Origin: Hetaerina americana
Taxonomy: Eukaryota > Arthropoda > Insecta > Odonata > Calopterygidae
Reading direction: 5' to 3'
DNA: 64,000 nt
Assembly: GCA_022747635.1 (NCBI GenBank)
Contig: JAKTNV010000078.1
Coordinates: forward strand, 186,001 to 250,000
The notes under the pieces were generated by a model. That model saw only the letters and a list, made by a program, of their open reading frames with translations. It had not been told where the DNA came from and did no database searches. Of this stretch, positions 60,265 through 64,000 are shown piece by piece (positions within the stretch are counted from its first letter, which is position 1; every line of letters begins with the position of its first letter). Both the position numbers and the translations under genes were made by a program.

Positions 60265-62280
60265 GACACGTAAGTCTAAGACTTCCAAATAAGACCCCCA
60301 GATTTACAGCAAGACCGTGATTTCCTCAAAACAACATAAAATGGTTTACAACATGCGCTACAAAAAGCGTGCAAGATTACAAGCTGCTTTAGGTGGCGCA
60401 TTTGTTACCCTTGGTAGCTCCTTGTGCCGCCAGTAAACGACTGGAACTAACTTGATACTTATACTATTTTCAGGAGTATCACTTGCAATTAATTTTAAAT
60501 CAACACCAACCCAAGCTTTTTTGCATTAATTGAATAAAGTAGGTGTCTACTATATTTAAGGTCGCAGCCCAAATGTTACACTTAACCGGACAAGTTGGCA
60601 ATCACATTGTAAAAGTTATACGCCCACATAACAATCCGATGGAGTATGTTGAGCTCTCATTGATTGGTTGCCATTAATTACAAATGACGAATTTTAGTTA
60701 GAAAGAAAATATTATGCATATGATAGCTTTTCTTTTGGGAAAATTTTATCTACAAGGCCGTGAGAAGAAATGATTCCATTCGAGAAGTTAAGCGAATCTC
60801 AATTAATTAACGCATCAGTTCTTATTTGAAAATTTACTGTAAAATTTAGCCATTTTTCAAATAAATAAAATGCATACGTTATTTAAAATGAAAGTTTAAA
60901 CTGATCAGTCCTGTTAAGTCCTTCAAAATCATTCTTCATCATTGCCCTTTATAATTAAATATTGTAGACCTTTTCTAATTAGGATGTTACGTGGTTTCAA
61001 AGTTTTCTAAAACTAATATTCAATGAAGGCTGTGGATTAAATTACTAAATTTACGTTAGGTGATTATTTTTTTAAATTTATAAGTATCGTAATGTTATAT
61101 AATCAAGAAAAACTCCATATGGTTTTTCTGTATTATTATATAATTAAATTTTACTTCTGATTTGAAGAAATTCAATTCGCGTTGGATTCACTAAAAATCA
61201 AGTGACATCCAGTCATGGTTTCCAGGATCTTTCAATCCGAGTTCAGATAGAGCTAAGCACTGAATCAGATATTAATTTACAAGGATGTATACACGAAAAA
61301 TACATTACTGGCAAGACTCTAACAAGGCCAAATTTCTCCTGAATCCACTAGGAGTACGACAGACGCTATGAAAAGTAGGTGACTTTCTGTAATACCATTG
61401 AAAAAAATTCCTTGCATTTATATAATTAGCAGTATCGCCCTCTCAACAATCTAATATCATGGGGGAGGAAATTGAGTTTCTGTTAGACTTAACCAGCTGC
61501 GTCCCAAGAAAGGGAGGCTCATAAGGGATCTTCCATTCAGAACGCCGAAAACTTCCGGGTCAACCTTAAGTAATTAACTGTGATTGTAGGCCTCTTCACC
61601 TATTTCACTTCTTCTTAAACCAAAGTGTATAAAGTCTGATGCCAAAAATATATTCCCAGCACATATTTTCCTGAGCTTGCACGCTACTTTCCACAGCCTA
61701 ATAATGATTTCTCCGATGGATGTCGACAAACAGGAAATATCCCTCCAATCGGCTCCCGGTCAACTTAATGCGGAAGAAAACAAGAACAAATGGTAGTTGC
61801 CTGAATTATTTTTCATACAACTTTCGAACCAGTTGATCAGGATTCTCATTAGTATGCAGAGAGTGTAAAAATGTTGGATGGGCATTATAACTATAGTAAA
61901 ATTGGCAAGAAGATAGTAGGTGGGGAATGAGTGATCTTTGGATGGAAAATTGTGAGAGTGGAAGAAAATTTGAGTAGGAAAAAGAAGAAAATATCGGGTG
62001 TAGAGTATAAAGTTAGATTTAGTATTATATGGAAATTAACGTACTCAACTGGTTTGCTAATGCGCTCTTTCCCCAGAATAAAAGAAAATGATCGTTGGTG
62101 ATTCAAGCAGAAGACTGACCTCCGCGTCATTATTAGCCCCAGAGGAGCGCCAGCTTAAATTTTGCCACATTTCTCATGGGAGGTTAATTTTTAGCGAAAG
62201 AAGAAACGTTTTTTTAGAGCCTAAAATTTAAAGAATCACTCGAAAACAAAACCGCTAACATCAAATACAGTACTGTATTG
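60265..62280. other. AT-rich sequence, no gene seen
   Basis: Nothing recognised. Confidence 0.5.
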
Positions 62281-62339
62281 AAAAACCGTTCAAATATTTT
62301 ACAAGTGTATTCGAAGTTATATGAAGAACACAATGTATT

Positions 62340-62400
62340 TTTCCACTTTTCTTTATTTTGGAACTACTAGTTCCAACGATTAGGCGTCATCATCGGGGAC
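62340..62400 (-). ncRNA. Degenerate hammerhead-like motif, single copy
   Basis: Minus strand from 62396: CCGAUGA (one change from CUGAUGA), extra U, stem II GACG/CGUU around CCUAAU, GGAA (one change from GAAA), stem III AC/GU with loop UAGUA, U62362 at the cleavage position. The following AAAATAAAG...AAGTGGAA matches the segment that follows the motif in the 32.9- and 58.4-kb copies. Unlike those it has no inverted partner. Confidence 0.5.
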
Positions 62401-62403
62401 AAA

Positions 62404-63480
62404 TTAGTCAAGTTGCGGTCCATTTAAACACCATTCTTGTGGGGGAAGGGGTGGACGAGAGAGGGGGAATTGGGGGTGGGGGAGGAGAAGGGGGAAAGAG
62501 GAGGGGATGTGATCGGTGTTGATGGGAAGGGGGGGAGGGGTTCTGCTTTCCGACAGATTTGTGACTCGGACTGTATCTGGACTGCAAACAGAACGTTCCA
62601 AACGAAATAATTGTTGAAAAAAAGGGTGATATGGCTGCAACTTTTCTGCGATTCGCCGATATCTTTGTCTTTACCACCCGTTTTAAAACTATTCATGTGT
62701 GCTCCAGTCAATAGATGGGGCATTGAAATCTTCACTGATTATAACGTCACGATCATTGTGTTGGGATAAAAAACCTTTGATTTGCTGATCTAATTCTAAT
62801 ATATTGAATTGTCTCTCTCGACTGGCGGTCTGTAGAATGTGCATACAGAAAGTCTTTTGGATAGAGGACTTTTAATTGAGCACTTAACGCTTTAATGCCA
62901 TCTGATTGGTGTTAAATGAACCATTTCTAGCAGTGAACCTCACTTTCTTTAAAGTTACATCATTTGGCAAAGAAGACTTTAGAGACCCACTCATAGACCT
63001 ACACGCTGACCTACACTTTAATCTATAAAAGCCCTGTAGTGCTAATACATCCTACCCGCTACACACCTGGCGGCTTCAGACATTTAGTGAACAACAGAAC
63101 GATTCAGGGGGATCCTACACGATTGGATTGCCGGATGAAGGCCGACGAAGGAGGATATCCCTGTAGAAATCACACAACTTCTGATTGATGCCTTCCACTC
63201 GGCTCTAAACCAGGGGTCCACAATCAATCCTAGGGGCAAGGCAGCAGATCAAGAGCGTCACATCAACCCCCTCAACTCCACCCACCCACTTCACTTCCGA
63301 GTTCAATTCCCTGATGGAATTCAGAATCTCTTCAGATCCACGGTCGAAGGCATCGTTGACGCCAACATGAGCCACGACCCACAGCCGCCACTCCATGCGC
63401 CTTCGTCACCTGGGGAACTTGTAATGAAGCGACGTCCATTGTTGTTCCATTTCACGCCTTATCCCATCCAGCTCGCAGAG
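62404..63480 (-). pseudogene. LINE 5' region: SGNH-like domain and endonuclease
   Basis: Minus strand, 63480 towards 62404. First comes a likely SGNH-hydrolase-like stretch of the first open frame: LWVVAHVGVNDAFDRGSEEI (about 63385-63325), then SRVEGINQKLCDFYRD. After a gap with stops, endonuclease motifs of the second frame appear: VCTFYRPP (about 62820-62850), ISEDFNAPSIDW (62706-62740), then TDHIPSSF and a proline-rich stretch ending EWCLNGPQLD at 62404, where such domains commonly have a tryptophan-rich end. Frames shift several times and stops are common. The long G-runs on the plus strand at 62440-62540 are the reverse of this proline-rich coding. The reverse transcriptase is missing: the sequence ends within a few bases of the ribozyme-like repeat. 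CR1-type LINEs are known to carry an esterase-like domain in frame 1. Confidence 0.7.
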
Positions 63481-63484
63481 CGGA

Positions 63485-64000
63485 TTATTTTTTACGAAAG
63501 AAATATGATAAAATGGGCATTTCATTTAAACACTACCCACAGAGCGAAAAGTTCTATAATAGACGCTTTGGTCTATGCTTTTAGCCTAGGAATGGCAAGG
63601 CGGCGCGACGGTAGTAGCCCAGGCATTTAACAAGAAAACGTGCAGTCGCACCTCGCACGTTGCCTCGAAGAGGCACGAGACACGCATGGTTATTGACGCC
63701 GCGGGCGTTCCATTCGGTCGCAGAACCTTACATCCGCCTCTATACATGACTGCCGATGGAAAAACGTGTTCTGATGGAGGGAAATAGGAATTGTGAGAGA
63801 GAATGGGGTGCAATCTTGCCCAATATCCTGCCATTCGAACTCATTAATATTCTGCCACGTTCTATTGGTTTGTAGACTCGAAAATGGGGCGACCCACCGC
63901 CACTCTCATTATACGTGTATTAATGAACGCAGACTTTCTCCTCTCGCAATAATGAGCGGCGATTTATCCCTCACCTTAGAAGGGCCTCCTTCCTTGTCCT
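63485..64000. other. Mixed sequence, CpG-containing, no gene seen
   Basis: Upstream of the LINE fragment, so it may include decayed first-frame or leader sequence, but no motif could be assigned. The minus frame at 63586-63834 (82 codons) is unrecognised. Confidence 0.35.

Noticed and set aside
62440..62545. G-rich run that could form G-quadruplexes
   Set aside because: It is explained by the reverse complement of a proline-rich part of a LINE endonuclease. A structural role is not needed, though folding is possible.
1..64000. CRISPR arrays, operons, rRNA genes or intact tRNA genes
   Set aside because: None seen. The repeat content and AT-rich non-coding character indicate animal nuclear DNA.

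Overview
The window looks like non-coding, repeat-carrying DNA from an animal nuclear genome, most likely an arthropod and probably an insect. It is AT-rich, no gene with a recognisable host function is visible, and the longest open frames are short. Mariner-type DNA transposons sit beside non-LTR retrotransposons (LINEs), tRNA-derived SINEs, long (TA)n and (GT)n arrays, and motifs like those of Penelope-like elements. The species cannot be named from the sequence.

Layout. 1-13 kb: AT-rich sequence with two pyrimidine- or GC-rich islands, a (GT)n(TA)n array, a mariner relic (about 3.35-3.81 kb) and a mariner copy with both inverted repeats and a TA duplication (7956-8891). 13-27 kb: a LINE reverse-transcriptase tail (13.1-13.7 kb), a third mariner (21.8-22.5 kb), a LINE 3' end of a different family (26.0-26.4 kb) and a possible 168-bp exon (27.27 kb). 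27-48 kb: mostly unique AT-rich DNA with GC- and purine-rich islands, a tRNA-like sequence (31.6 kb), a perfect 188-bp palindrome (32849-33036), and a second copy of the first LINE family (43.7-44.1 kb). 48-53 kb: a repeat hub with (TA)n arrays, a full-length decayed mariner (48794-50086), two SINEs in inverted orientation around (TA)n, and a LINE that keeps the FADD reverse-transcriptase motif. 53-64 kb: more islands, a perfect 37-bp-arm hairpin (58026-58107), a second palindromic repeat (58347-58516), and the 5' part of a LINE (SGNH-like domain plus endonuclease) that ends next to another ribozyme-like motif (62.3-63.5 kb).

The most interesting signal is a set of hammerhead-ribozyme-like motifs at 32.9, 58.4 and 62.4 kb, with a weaker one at 48.45 kb. 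All share a CUGANGA-like box, one extra base, a stem-loop, GAAA and a tiny stem III. The stem II sequence differs between copies while pairing is largely kept. The 32.9 and 58.4 kb copies have the same architecture: an inverted partial copy joined to a direct copy, followed by a common tail. This fits the terminal repeats of Penelope-like retroelements.

All recognisable coding sequence belongs to mobile elements and appears broken by stops, frameshifts or deletions. The elements do not form a pathway. They are independent insertions, concentrated at 48-53 kb.
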